A DNA stretch of 25,273 nucleotides from a virus: positions 1-25,273 of IMG/VR virus record IMGVR_UViG_3300009182_000298. One strand, written 5' to 3'. The notes below the pieces were generated by a model. It saw only the letters and a program-made list of their open reading frames with translations. It was not told the DNA's origin and made no database searches. The position numbers and the translations under genes are program-made. How positions within the stretch are numbered: position 1 is the first letter of the stretch; each line of letters begins with the position of its first letter. Below are positions 16,218 to 22,444 of the stretch, in pieces.

Positions 16218-16456
16218 TTGATAGCATCAAGATTGTCAATACAAGCCGCCCATGCTGATTTTGCCGTCGGGTTTTGTTCAAGCCCAGCATACACATCAGC
16301 ATGTTTCTTGCAAATTTCAGCACAGGCCTCGCGCTCGGCTTCGATTGCACTGTTAACTAACCGCAAAACCTCTTCGTCACAATCCATTAAACGTTTAAAC
16401 GCAACAAGGTTTAGCTGTTGCTTGTGGAATAGTAGGTTGTATTCATCCCATGTCAT
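16199..16456 (-). CDS. Microprotein with EREACA...AIKARGQA tail
   Basis: 85 residues, ATG 16456 overlapping the upstream stop as ATGA, with GAGGTGA as ribosome-binding site. The N-terminal half (MTWDEYNLLFHKQQLNLVAF, KRLMDCDEEVLRLV) is helical and unlike the neighbours. The C-terminal module is AEREACAEICKKHADVY...NLDAIKARGQA. The cysteines of the module (EACA.IC and AACI) are retained. Unknown function. Confidence 0.8.
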   Translation of the reverse strand: MTWDEYNLLFHKQQLNLVAFKRLMDCDEEVLRLVNSAIEAEREACAEICKKHADVYAGLEQNPTAKSAWAACIDNLDAIKARGQA

Positions 16457-16695
16457 GCTTCACCTCTTGCTCGGATGGCATCCGCAATGATCTCAGAGTA
16501 GTTGCGTTCAGGCCCGTCAGCGTATTCGTCAGCCAACTTTGCACAGGCCTCACGCTCGGCAATGCAACAAGGTTTATTTGGTTGTTGCTCTCGTAAATCC
16601 ATTAAGCTTTGTAGTCTTGCAACTCTTCGTTCCCAAATTTCGCGCTCTTTGGCGGCTGCTTGTATCGCTATCTCAATGATTTCATCTTGTGTCAT
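16453..16695 (-). CDS. Microprotein with EREACA...AIRARGEA tail
   Basis: 80 residues, ATG 16695 overlapping the upstream stop as ATGA with GGGAGAAG before it. The N-terminal half is a charged helix (DEIIEIAIQAAAKEREIWERR). The module follows as CCIAEREACAKLADEYADG...IIADAIRARGEA; the second Cys of the module is replaced by Ala here. A 13-base DNA stretch at the 3' end is identical to that at 15979-15991. Unknown function. Confidence 0.8.
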   Translation of the reverse strand: MTQDEIIEIAIQAAAKEREIWERRVARLQSLMDLREQQPNKPCCIAEREACAKLADEYADGPERNYSEIIADAIRARGEA

Positions 16696-16952
16696 GCGTT
16701 CTTCTCCCGCAGTCGCTCTTGCACCGCCGCCACTAGGTCAAACGGCGCGTCTTTCTTGTCAAGCATCAAGGACATGCTCTCTTCGTCAGTCAGGTCTTTC
16801 CATCCATTTTTATACGCATACGACAAAGCATGTTGTAGTACGTCCTTGGCATGGCACAGCGCTTCTGTGGACTCGCTCAACTGCATAGGGGTAGTTGCAT
16901 CAAGCTCTAGCTTGATGGCTTCAATGGCAAATTTAATAGCTTCGATAATCAT
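16692..16952 (-). CDS. Microprotein with GLTDKE-type C-terminal module
   Basis: 86 residues, ATG 16952 overlapping the upstream stop as ATGA, with AAGGAG in the upstream codons. The N-terminal half is helical (IIEAIKFAIEAIKLELDA, ALCHAKDVLQHALSYA). The C-terminal module is GWKDLTDEESMSLML...LVAAVQERLREKNA, related to the tails of 15119-15430, 15427-15672 and 17161-17409. The REKNA codons hold the ribosome-binding site for the next gene. Unknown function. Confidence 0.8.
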   Translation of the reverse strand: MIIEAIKFAIEAIKLELDATTPMQLSESTEALCHAKDVLQHALSYAYKNGWKDLTDEESMSLMLDKKDAPFDLVAAVQERLREKNA

Positions 16953-17116
16953 GTGGTCTCCTTGTCAAGTTCATATTCACGTTCTACGCGATCAATAGCT
17001 GCTTGCATGGCCTCCAACCTTTTGATGGCTTCAATCACTTCCTGCTTCTCCTTGACAGATAGCGTTCGTGACGTTCGTAAACCATTTAAAGAGTTTAAGA
17101 TGGACTCGATACTCAT
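16949..17116 (-). CDS. Helical microprotein, 55 residues, unknown
   Basis: ATG 17116 is chosen because TAGGAG lies 6 bases before it; ATGs at 17140 and 17137 lack a good site. The product MSIESILNSLNGLRTSRTLS continues as VKEKQEVIEAIKRLEAMQAA and IDRVEREYELDKETT, almost entirely a charged helix, probably a coiled coil. The last codons (AAGGAGACCACATGA) form the start signal of the next gene. There is a 44-base gap upstream, one of few in this array. Confidence 0.7.
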   Translation of the reverse strand: MSIESILNSLNGLRTSRTLSVKEKQEVIEAIKRLEAMQAAIDRVEREYELDKETT

Positions 17117-17160
17117 AATATCTCCTAAAAAATCCATCATAAAGGCCACTCGTTACTCTT

Positions 17161-17409
17161 CTAGCTATTCCTTCTTCTCAATTCGTTCTCGATTGCTCGG
17201 GCAAACGTTAAGTAAACATTACCGTTCGTTTGCTTGCGTACATCTTCTAGGATGTCCGAAATGTCTTTCTCTCTAAGCCCTTCCCACGGCCCTTTGCTGG
17301 CGGCTGTACTGGGCTTGACTTGGGTATAAAGTTTCTTACATTTGCTACACGCCCATTCCGATGAACGGTTAGCACTTACATCCACCCAAACGTGTTCATC
17401 ACATGTCAC
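17161..17409 (-). CDS. Zinc-binding microprotein with GLTDKE-type module (GTG start)
   Basis: 82 residues from GTG 17409, preceded by GAGGAGGAG at 7 bases; a longer frame up to 17517 runs through the upstream microgene and has no such signal. The N-terminus has C3 and H6 and a CSKC pair (C21, C24) that together could bind zinc (CDEHVW...WACSKCKKLY). The C-terminal module is PWEGLREKDISDILEDV...FARAIENELRRRNS. The architecture (zinc site plus module) parallels the product of 15119-15430. Unknown function. Confidence 0.72.
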   Translation of the reverse strand: MTCDEHVWVDVSANRSSEWACSKCKKLYTQVKPSTAASKGPWEGLREKDISDILEDVRKQTNGNVYLTFARAIENELRRRNS

Positions 17410-17563
17410 TGTATTGCTCCTCCTCAACTCTGTTAGCGAGGGCATCGCGGAGTGCGTCAATAGCGTTGTCCACAAAACCCTCATCGAATGACGGGAGCTT
17501 GTTAAACTCCCGCACAACCTCTAGCGCCTTAAGCGCTAGTTCGGCAGCTTCTTTCAGCTTCAC
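17399..17563 (-). CDS. Helical microprotein, 54 residues (GTG start)
   Basis: GTG 17563 overlaps the upstream stop as GTGA and the frame ends at TGA 17399-17401. The product is KLKEAAELALKALEVVREFN followed by KLPSFDEGFVDNAIDALRDA and LANRVEEEQYSDM: two amphipathic helices of a kind I have seen in small phage proteins. The start lacks a strong ribosome-binding site and may depend on coupling. The last codons include GAGGAGGAG, the site for the next gene, which supports this frame being translated. Confidence 0.62.
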   Translation of the reverse strand: MKLKEAAELALKALEVVREFNKLPSFDEGFVDNAIDALRDALANRVEEEQYSDM

Positions 17564-17733
17564 GCGCGTTCGGACAGAATCCGCTCGGGGTCGCGCTTTG
17601 GCTCAGGAGCTTTCTCAGCCTTCTCGGGCTTAGCTTCTTGCTGTACCTTGACCTCAGCCGCTTTCTTTTCATCAGCCTCGATGCGTTTGATTGGCTCTAC
17701 TGGTGGTTTGTGACTTACTGATTCAATTCTCAT
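17560..17733 (-). CDS. Lys/Pro/Glu-rich microprotein, 57 residues
   Basis: ATG 17733 has GGAG 7 bases upstream and overlaps the previous gene by 11 bases; the frame ends at TGA 17560-17562, which overlaps the next GTG. The product begins MRIESVSHKPPVEPIKRIEA and continues with a disordered stretch KAAEVKVQQEAKPEKAEKAP, ending PERILSERA. The composition resembles the K-P-E-A linker of the giant virion protein. No family is recognised. Confidence 0.62.
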   Translation of the reverse strand: MRIESVSHKPPVEPIKRIEADEKKAAEVKVQQEAKPEKAEKAPEPKRDPERILSERA

Positions 17734-17896
17734 TTTCTAACTCCTGTAAAAATAAAATTACTGATCCCAACTCTTCTGCCATCCTCCGCTGAACTATCGG
17801 GTTGCCCCGCCCCTTGGCGCTAGCCTCTAACAACTCAGCGGCTTTGGTCAGCGAATCAATCGCATGCCCCAACCTCTCAATGTGTTCTGCTTTCAT
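17723..17896 (-). CDS. Helical microprotein, 57 residues, downstream of polymerase
   Basis: ATG 17896 is placed two bases after the polymerase stop, with GGAG in the polymerase's last codons about 10 bases upstream. The product MKAEHIERLGHAIDSLTKAA, then ELLEASAKGRGN and a helix RRMAEELGSVILFLQELENEN is all-helical. It may be a small accessory of the replication module but nothing shows this. Unknown. Confidence 0.7.
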   Translation of the reverse strand: MKAEHIERLGHAIDSLTKAAELLEASAKGRGNPIVQRRMAEELGSVILFLQELENEN

Positions 17897-17898
17897 GG

Positions 17899-19725
17899 TT
17901 AACAATCTCCATAAGATTTGCCACTGCCCGACTCACAATTAACTGGTAACCCTGTCGCCCACTCAGGCACCCACCGCATGCACTCTTCAACGTACTGCGT
18001 TGCAGGTACAACTTCCGCGTCGGGTACACATACAGCAATCGCGTCATGTACTGTTAGCACAACCTTGTACCGCCTACCAATCTTCAGCATCTGCTCAGCT
18101 ATGATACACCTTGCTATCGCCTGACAGGCATTCTCAATCACCTTACCGCCGTATATACGGGCGCGACCCTTGCGTATTTTGTAATGAAACTCCACACCCT
18201 TCTCGGTCTGGTCAAACTTCAAGTCGTCGTACCGCATCAGTAACCCTGACGGCAACCGTATCGCTGTCTCACTAGGTATCACTTCAAGTACGCCTGCACG
18301 TCCAAGTGGTGCGTGATCTCCCCGTGACATATTTACAAGAGCGTTCTGCGCCTGACGCCACAACCTGACCACAGCATCATTAGTGCGTCGGTAAATGTCA
18401 ACGATGCGTTTAGCCTCGTCTGCATCCACCTCGACACCCATAGTCTTAAGTTGGGCTTGGAACTTCACTGCACCCATGCCGTACCCTGCGCCAAGAATCG
18501 TGGTCTTACCCACGAACCGCTCTTCCTTGCTGATCTCGAACTCGGGCTTGCCGTAGATAGCCGAAGCCATCTTCTTGTACACGTCCTTACCCTCAGCAAA
18601 AGCTGTTACCAAGTCATCTTGCCCCGCCAACCATGCCAGCACCCGCGCCTCAATCTGTGCAGAGTCCGCATCAATGATGGTGTAGCCCTCGGGCGCAATG
18701 ATTGACTTCTTCAGCTTGTTGGCGTTGTTGCCACGGCTTGGCAAGTTTTGCATGTTGATCTTGTCATCACCACCAAACCGTCCGGTGTGTGCGGCGTAGT
18801 AACGGATCGGTACAGGCAAACTACCGCGCTTTGATATGTCAATGAACCGTTGCGTACGTGTCTCTTCAAGTGTCGATTTCGTACCTAGCCGTGCGGATAC
18901 AAGGGCTTGCACCTTGGGGTCGTCGTGTTCTGCGAGGGCTTTGAACTCTTCATCACTCTTAGCGAATGCGTAGGTCTGCTTACCCGTGGCAGGGCTCTCC
19001 TTCATAGGGGGCTCAACTCCACACGAGCGCAACAACTCCGCAAACTTGTCATTGCTCATCAACTCTGCCTTATCTACACCTGACAGTGCTAGTAGGTCGT
19101 CCTTCATCTTCTTAATGCCGATGAGGTGTTGCTGTAGCATGTCACCGTCTAGCTCAAGTACAGGGTCAATAAACATACGCAGGGTCTGATCAATCACCTT
19201 AAGCTCTTGCTTGGGGAATGACTTAGCCATCTTGTGGAACAAGTTGTATGTAAGCTCTACGTCGTTAATACAGTAGTCGCCATACCGCGCAAGCTCTTCC
19301 TCGGTGAAGTCTACCAACCTCTTCCCAAGCGCATTGACCACCTCCGTACCCTTCTCCCCCAGCCTATACCTTTCAGCCAACGCTTTAAGCGAACCGCCAA
19401 CCTCCACACCGTGAACGGCACGGCCCATGCACAGAGTATCAAGCCACCCACGAGGCTCAATACCGAAGCGCCAAGATAATATAGCCCCATCAAAAAGGGT
19501 GTTGTGTGCCAAGACAAGATAGTTCTTCCAATCAAAACTGTCCTGAAGCCACCGTTTAAGTTGTGTATGCGTACCACTTGCCCACTCCGTTTCTTGGTTG
19601 TTAACTTTCACAGATACGCCAATGACTTCAAAGAGGTCAGAGCGTATGTACTCTTCCGTTGTGATCTTAGACAGCGAATAGTCGCGGTCGTAATACGTTT
19701 CAAAATCTACTGTAATTAAATCCAT
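17899..19725 (-). CDS. DNA polymerase I-like (family A) with 3'-5' exonuclease
   Basis: 608 residues from ATG 19725; a GTG three codons earlier is in frame. The exonuclease domain is intact: VDFETYYD (D7, E9), AHNTLFD (D79) and YCINDVELT (Y151, D155). Polymerase motif A is IIDADSAQIEARVLAWL (D354), motif B RFVGKTTILGAGYGMG (K407, Y415), motif C LTVHDAIAV (H560, D561). There is no 5' nuclease domain, as usual for phages. Oddities: motif C has Ala where E. coli Pol I has Glu883, and motif B has Leu where it has Phe762. As the only polymerase in the window it is very likely the replicative enzyme. The start lacks a strong ribosome-binding site, so coupling to the preceding gene, which ends one base away, is likely. 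Confidence 0.96.
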   Translation of the reverse strand: MDLITVDFETYYDRDYSLSKITTEEYIRSDLFEVIGVSVKVNNQETEWASGTHTQLKRWLQDSFDWKNYLVLAHNTLFDGAILSWRFGIEPRGWLDTLCMGRAVHGVEVGGSLKALAERYRLGEKGTEVVNALGKRLVDFTEEELARYGDYCINDVELTYNLFHKMAKSFPKQELKVIDQTLRMFIDPVLELDGDMLQQHLIGIKKMKDDLLALSGVDKAELMSNDKFAELLRSCGVEPPMKESPATGKQTYAFAKSDEEFKALAEHDDPKVQALVSARLGTKSTLEETRTQRFIDISKRGSLPVPIRYYAAHTGRFGGDDKINMQNLPSRGNNANKLKKSIIAPEGYTIIDADSAQIEARVLAWLAGQDDLVTAFAEGKDVYKKMASAIYGKPEFEISKEERFVGKTTILGAGYGMGAVKFQAQLKTMGVEVDADEAKRIVDIYRRTNDAVVRLWRQAQNALVNMSRGDHAPLGRAGVLEVIPSETAIRLPSGLLMRYDDLKFDQTEKGVEFHYKIRKGRARIYGGKVIENACQAIARCIIAEQMLKIGRRYKVVLTVHDAIAVCVPDAEVVPATQYVEECMRWVPEWATGLPVNCESGSGKSYGDC

Positions 19726-19726
19726 G

Positions 19727-20185
19727 TTATGCACCGTTAGTTGTTAGGGATTTCATAAGTTGGTTGGCAAGGTACTGCGCAAAGTGCAAATCAATTTCTT
19801 CATCAGGCATGACAGGTTCATCAAACACAGTCCTTGCCATTTCACACACGTCCTCAAATACCATCCTCTTCAAACCAAGCAGTTGAAACTTCTTGTCGGT
19901 CTCACGCCTCATGTATACCTTGTTCCAACCACAAGCGTGTCTATAGCACAAGCGTGGTGACGTATGTTCCCTGTGCGCAAACCCACTAACAACATCCTTG
20001 ACTTTACGGAGGGTATCGGTATCACCCCTGCCGCATATGTCACACACTATGCCTGTTGGTTTACGTACGTGCTGCTTGTACACGGCATCAATCTCCTTGA
20101 CTAGAGCAAGTATCTTCTCCCTAGTCTCACCATGTACATGTGGCCTGTCAGTCTGTTGCATGAAGTCAAGCGCCGACTTAAGCAT
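19727..20185 (-). CDS. Conserved phage protein with possible zinc site, unknown
   Basis: 152 residues. ATG 20185 overlaps the upstream stop by 8 bases (ATGCTTAA). The middle contains CDICGRGD (C48, C51) and, 29 residues later, C80, H83 and C85 (PRLCYRHACGWN), a plausible zinc-binding set. The N-terminal part is helical (REKILALVKEIDAVYKQHV) and the end is acidic and helical (MPDEEIDLHFAQYLANQLMK). It lies directly before the polymerase, so an accessory replication role is possible. Family not recognised. Confidence 0.75.
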   Translation of the reverse strand: MLKSALDFMQQTDRPHVHGETREKILALVKEIDAVYKQHVRKPTGIVCDICGRGDTDTLRKVKDVVSGFAHREHTSPRLCYRHACGWNKVYMRRETDKKFQLLGLKRMVFEDVCEMARTVFDEPVMPDEEIDLHFAQYLANQLMKSLTTNGA

Positions 20186-20438
20186 GCTTTTCTTTCTTGC
20201 CTATGGGTATGCCACTAGCCGTTAAAGCCAGCGGTGTAAAACGCAGACCTGCTTTGTGGAATGTAGCAGCCTCAATCTCAAGCTTCTTAGTGTTGATAAT
20301 CTGCACCGCTAGTTTTGCCACGGCTGACGCTCGGTGTGAATCGCTGAGTCCGTTGCGTAGCAAGTCGAACTCCTCGAACAGCGCATCACAAAGCCCTGCG
20401 CTAGTTTTTTCTGTTAATTTAATTAGTTTGTTACTCAT
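20178..20438 (-). CDS. Small conserved phage protein, unknown
   Basis: 86 residues, ATG 20438 overlapping the upstream stop as ATGA, with GGGGGAC as ribosome-binding site. The sequence LCDALFEEFDLLRNGLSDSH and RASAVAKLAVQIINTKKLEIEAATFHKAG resembles a short helical protein I recall from other phages, including the feature of AVA.LA..IINT.KLE; function unknown. The end (GKKEKHA) overlaps the next start. Confidence 0.75.
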   Translation of the reverse strand: MSNKLIKLTEKTSAGLCDALFEEFDLLRNGLSDSHRASAVAKLAVQIINTKKLEIEAATFHKAGLRFTPLALTASGIPIGKKEKHA

Positions 20439-20641
20439 GCTTGTCCCCCAGTTGATTCGGCGTTTTCCTTAAATGCCAGCTTAGACACCGCCAAGATTCG
20501 GGCTAGTGCTACTCTGAATTGTGCGTTCTCTTCTTTCACGGTGCTAAGCTCCTGCTGTAGCTGTGCTATATGTTCTTTCATTTCTTTGTTCTCTTGTGTT
20601 AGGTCTGCAAGCGTCATTACGTTGCGCAGTGCGTCGTACAT
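20435..20641 (-). CDS. Coiled-coil microprotein
   Basis: 68 residues, ATG 20641 with TAGGAG before it. Residues about 12-45 form a clear coiled coil (LTQENKEMKEHIAQLQQEL, STVKEENAQFRVALARI). The C-terminal GGQA codons contain a 14-base junction element (GGGGACAAGCATGA) also present at 15966 and 16199. The first 98 bases overlap the end of the zinc-ribbon gene in another frame. Function unknown. Confidence 0.72.
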   Translation of the reverse strand: MYDALRNVMTLADLTQENKEMKEHIAQLQQELSTVKEENAQFRVALARILAVSKLAFKENAESTGGQA

Positions 20642-20810
20642 TGGTTACTCCTAAGTTGGGTGTAAGCCGCTCAAGATCTTCTTGTAGCATCTCAACGGTC
20701 TTAAATTTATGTTCGTTAGCACACAGGTGCGTCCGTCTTTTGGTGTTATCTAAGCGCATGCGTGTCTCCAAGACACTAGCCCATGCGCCGCATACTGGGC
20801 AGTTAATCAT
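20544..20810 (-). CDS. Small zinc-ribbon protein, NrdR-like N-terminus
   Basis: 88 residues, ATG 20810 overlapping the VRR-NUC stop as ATGA. The N-terminal 45 residues resemble the zinc ribbon of the regulator NrdR: NCPVCG (C4, C7), VLETRMRLDNTKRRTHLC (C30), ANEHKFKTVE (H34). The ATP-cone domain of NrdR is absent, so it is not NrdR itself. The last third, from about residue 57, is read in a different frame across the beginning of the next gene and looks like low-quality sequence (DACRPNTREQRNERTYSTAT), as if an original stop near 20640 had been lost. DNA-binding is a reasonable guess for the ribbon. Confidence 0.65.
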   Translation of the reverse strand: MINCPVCGAWASVLETRMRLDNTKRRTHLCANEHKFKTVEMLQEDLERLTPNLGVTNVRRTAQRNDACRPNTREQRNERTYSTATAGA

Positions 20811-21121
20811 TTTTTGAATGAGGTGTTAAATGGTAAGCAATGCAAGGTTTGGTATGCGTGGTCGATGTTGTCCTCATTGATAACCATGGCGATACCGCCC
20901 TTGGCTTTGATGCTGTCTAAGTTCTTTTGCTGTAGTGCAGTGGGTTTGTTCTTACCCGCCTTGCACTCAATACCAAAGAACCATCCGTTGTGGCATCCAA
21001 CAATATCGGGAACACCGCTACCACCATACCCACCAGTAACTGGATAGAAGTAGTAAGCGCCCAACGCTTTAAGCTGGGCAACCACCCGCTGTTTTACGCG
21101 ACTTTCGGGAGTCTGTGCCAT
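20807..21121 (-). CDS. VRR-NUC domain nuclease
   Basis: 104 residues, the typical length of stand-alone phage VRR-NUC proteins. Key features of this PD-(D/E)XK branch are present: E6 in the first helix, YPVTGGYGGSGVPDIVG (D39), WFFGIECKAG (E52, K54) and TALQQKNL (Q64), then a GGIAMVI strand. It probably acts on branched or replicating DNA, as in Holliday-junction or flap processing. ATG 21121 has AAAGGAAC before it and overlaps the HNH gene by 28 bases. Confidence 0.92.
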   Translation of the reverse strand: MAQTPESRVKQRVVAQLKALGAYYFYPVTGGYGGSGVPDIVGCHNGWFFGIECKAGKNKPTALQQKNLDSIKAKGGIAMVINEDNIDHAYQTLHCLPFNTSFKK

Positions 21122-21561
21122 TCTTTGTTCCTTTCAAATGTCCCCCATTGCTTCCAGCGCCAATGGGCAAGTTCTTTTGATATACCGAGCATTGCCGCAC
21201 ACTCGACGAGCGTTCCAGTGAATACCCCCTCCGTGTACCGCTTGGTGGTGGTCTTATTCTTTTGCTGCTCACTTCGAGTCGCCCACACACAATTTGCGGG
21301 TGAGTACCCCCGACGAGTATTCTTTCGCTCGATACTGTGATCTGCGCTCGGACGTTCTCCCATGTCGGCTATGAAGTTTGCGTATGTGTGCCATTGCTTG
21401 CAGACGCTTATGCCTTTGGCCCCGTAGTATTCGTACCCGCTAGCTGTAGGGCGATAGCACCGAGCCATCATCGTGCGCCATACGTAGTGTTCAGGGCGCT
21501 CTTTGCCGCCTAAATACCCACCGTGTTTGGTACGGGCTAACGCCCACTCGGTATCAGCCAC
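21094..21561 (-). CDS. HNH-type endonuclease-like protein (GTG start)
   Basis: 155 residues from GTG 21561, with AAGGAG 7 bases upstream in the end of the preceding gene; a longer frame to 21648 lacks such support. The central block is typical of a phage endonuclease-like family: PEHYVWRTMMARCYRP, YYGAKGISVCKQW, FIADMGERPS, then SIERKNTRRGYSPANCVWAT and EQQKNKTT. The C-terminal part (GTLVECAAMLGISKELAHWRWKQ) is an HTH-like DNA-recognition segment. In this family Asp often stands where SIERK has Glu. Probably a mobile, homing-type enzyme inserted in the replication block; activity is not certain. Confidence 0.83.
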   Translation of the reverse strand: MADTEWALARTKHGGYLGGKERPEHYVWRTMMARCYRPTASGYEYYGAKGISVCKQWHTYANFIADMGERPSADHSIERKNTRRGYSPANCVWATRSEQQKNKTTTKRYTEGVFTGTLVECAAMLGISKELAHWRWKQWGTFERNKEWHRLPKVA

Positions 21562-21931
21562 GGAACCACTCCTTGATACGTTGCCATAGAGTAGGCTCGA
21601 CCATGGTGATCTCCAACTCAGTCGGAAGCGTAGGTATTGGGTACACATTCTGTGCGGGGTGTACGTATGGGCTGGGCTGGGCCTTGATGCCAGTTCCTGC
21701 TCTCATGCGGCGCTTGGGTGGCGCACCGATGCCATCAGTAGGTTGCTTTGGCAGTTTGCCAATAGAGCCCAAACCTCTAGCCTTGTTAAGTTGATACCGT
21801 ATGTTGTATACGGCTTGTGGGCGAACCCCCAGCTTTTCAACAATAGCTTTGTTGCTGTAACCCTTGTAGACCATGGTGCGAATGCGCTGTGAGTCGCTAG
21901 GCGTAGTCTTCCGTTTTGTTTTCGTAGTCAT
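21554..21931 (-). CDS. HTH protein with proline-rich C-terminus
   Basis: 125 residues, ATG 21931 with the leader AGGAAACGAAG. After a basic start (TTKTKRKTTPSDSQRI), residues about 15-50 form a homeodomain-like helix-turn-helix: RTMVYKGYSNKAIVEKLGVRPQAVYNIRYQLN. The rest is proline-rich and basic, with a helical, Trp-containing end (LWQRIKEWFRG). It follows a 54-base gap with a hairpin and may begin a transcription unit, so a regulator of the early block is possible. The HTH is clear; the target is not. Confidence 0.78.
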   Translation of the reverse strand: MTTKTKRKTTPSDSQRIRTMVYKGYSNKAIVEKLGVRPQAVYNIRYQLNKARGLGSIGKLPKQPTDGIGAPPKRRMRAGTGIKAQPSPYVHPAQNVYPIPTLPTELEITMVEPTLWQRIKEWFRG

Positions 21932-21958
21932 CTTCGTTTCCTATAAGTTAAGTTAAAC

Positions 21959-21979
21959 GGCACGTGAAGCGCACGTGCC
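21959..21979 (-). terminator. Hairpin, possible weak terminator
   Basis: A perfect 8-base inverted repeat GGCACGTG / CACGTGCC with a 5-base loop, in the 54-base gap after the stop at 21986. On the minus strand it is followed by GTTTAACTT, a poor T-tract, so termination would be partial. It could also be a protein-binding site or a leader structure of the HTH gene. Confidence 0.5.
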
Positions 21980-21985
21980 AACGCA

Positions 21986-22444
21986 TCAAGATACGGTCGT
22001 GGGTGGGTATACCCAAAACACATCCCTCGATATCCTCCTACCTATACCCGCCACTTCTTTCGTTGGTGGGCTTGGGCTCGTGATCATTAAAACAGCAAGA
22101 CGTTCCTGTACCCAGCTAGGTAGATCGTTAGGGGTATCATAGTGCCCATCAATATTTGAGTCAACGTTTTCTAGCCCAAAACAAATTACATCTACACCAT
22201 CTGCCGCCGTGCTTACACGGTAGGTCAAGTTTTCTGACATCTTGCTCACAGAGTCCGCCCACACACCGGCTCTACTAGCCATAAATAGGTCGTACCCATA
22301 CACAGCCGCCGCCGTTTCCTTACGTTGGCTAGGAGCTAACTCATTAAGCCTAAGCTTTTGAATCATCTTGCGAGTCATAGACGTACCTGTGTTTACCTTA
22401 GTAGGGTTACTAAGCATAGTTAGAACTAAACGTTTTGGAGTCAT
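21986..22444 (-). CDS. Conserved phage protein with FWV-type C-terminus, unknown
   Basis: 152 residues, ATG 22444 overlapping the upstream stop as ATGA. The N-terminal part is basic (TPKRLVLTMLSNPTKVNTG, SMTRKMIQKLRLNEL) and helical. The middle has a DGVDVICFG strand region, and the end is LPSWVQERLAVLMI...GIGRRISRDVFWVYPP. The last 38 residues resemble the C-terminus of the neighbouring 312-residue protein (LPDNIAGAVAALSM...VGMRVDSTTFWV). I recall this tail in other small phage proteins. No function is known. Confidence 0.75.
   Translation of the reverse strand: MTPKRLVLTMLSNPTKVNTGTSMTRKMIQKLRLNELAPSQRKETAAAVYGYDLFMASRAGVWADSVSKMSENLTYRVSTAADGVDVICFGLENVDSNIDGHYDTPNDLPSWVQERLAVLMITSPSPPTKEVAGIGRRISRDVFWVYPPTTVS

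Noticed and set aside
19741-19752. Half-site TTGTTAGGGATT matching the 24.36 kb palindrome
   Set aside because: A 12-base match in 25 kb is expected by chance, and it lies inside a coding end without symmetry.
20544-20810. NrdR regulator
   Set aside because: Only the zinc ribbon resembles NrdR; the ATP-cone domain is missing and no ribonucleotide reductase gene is near.
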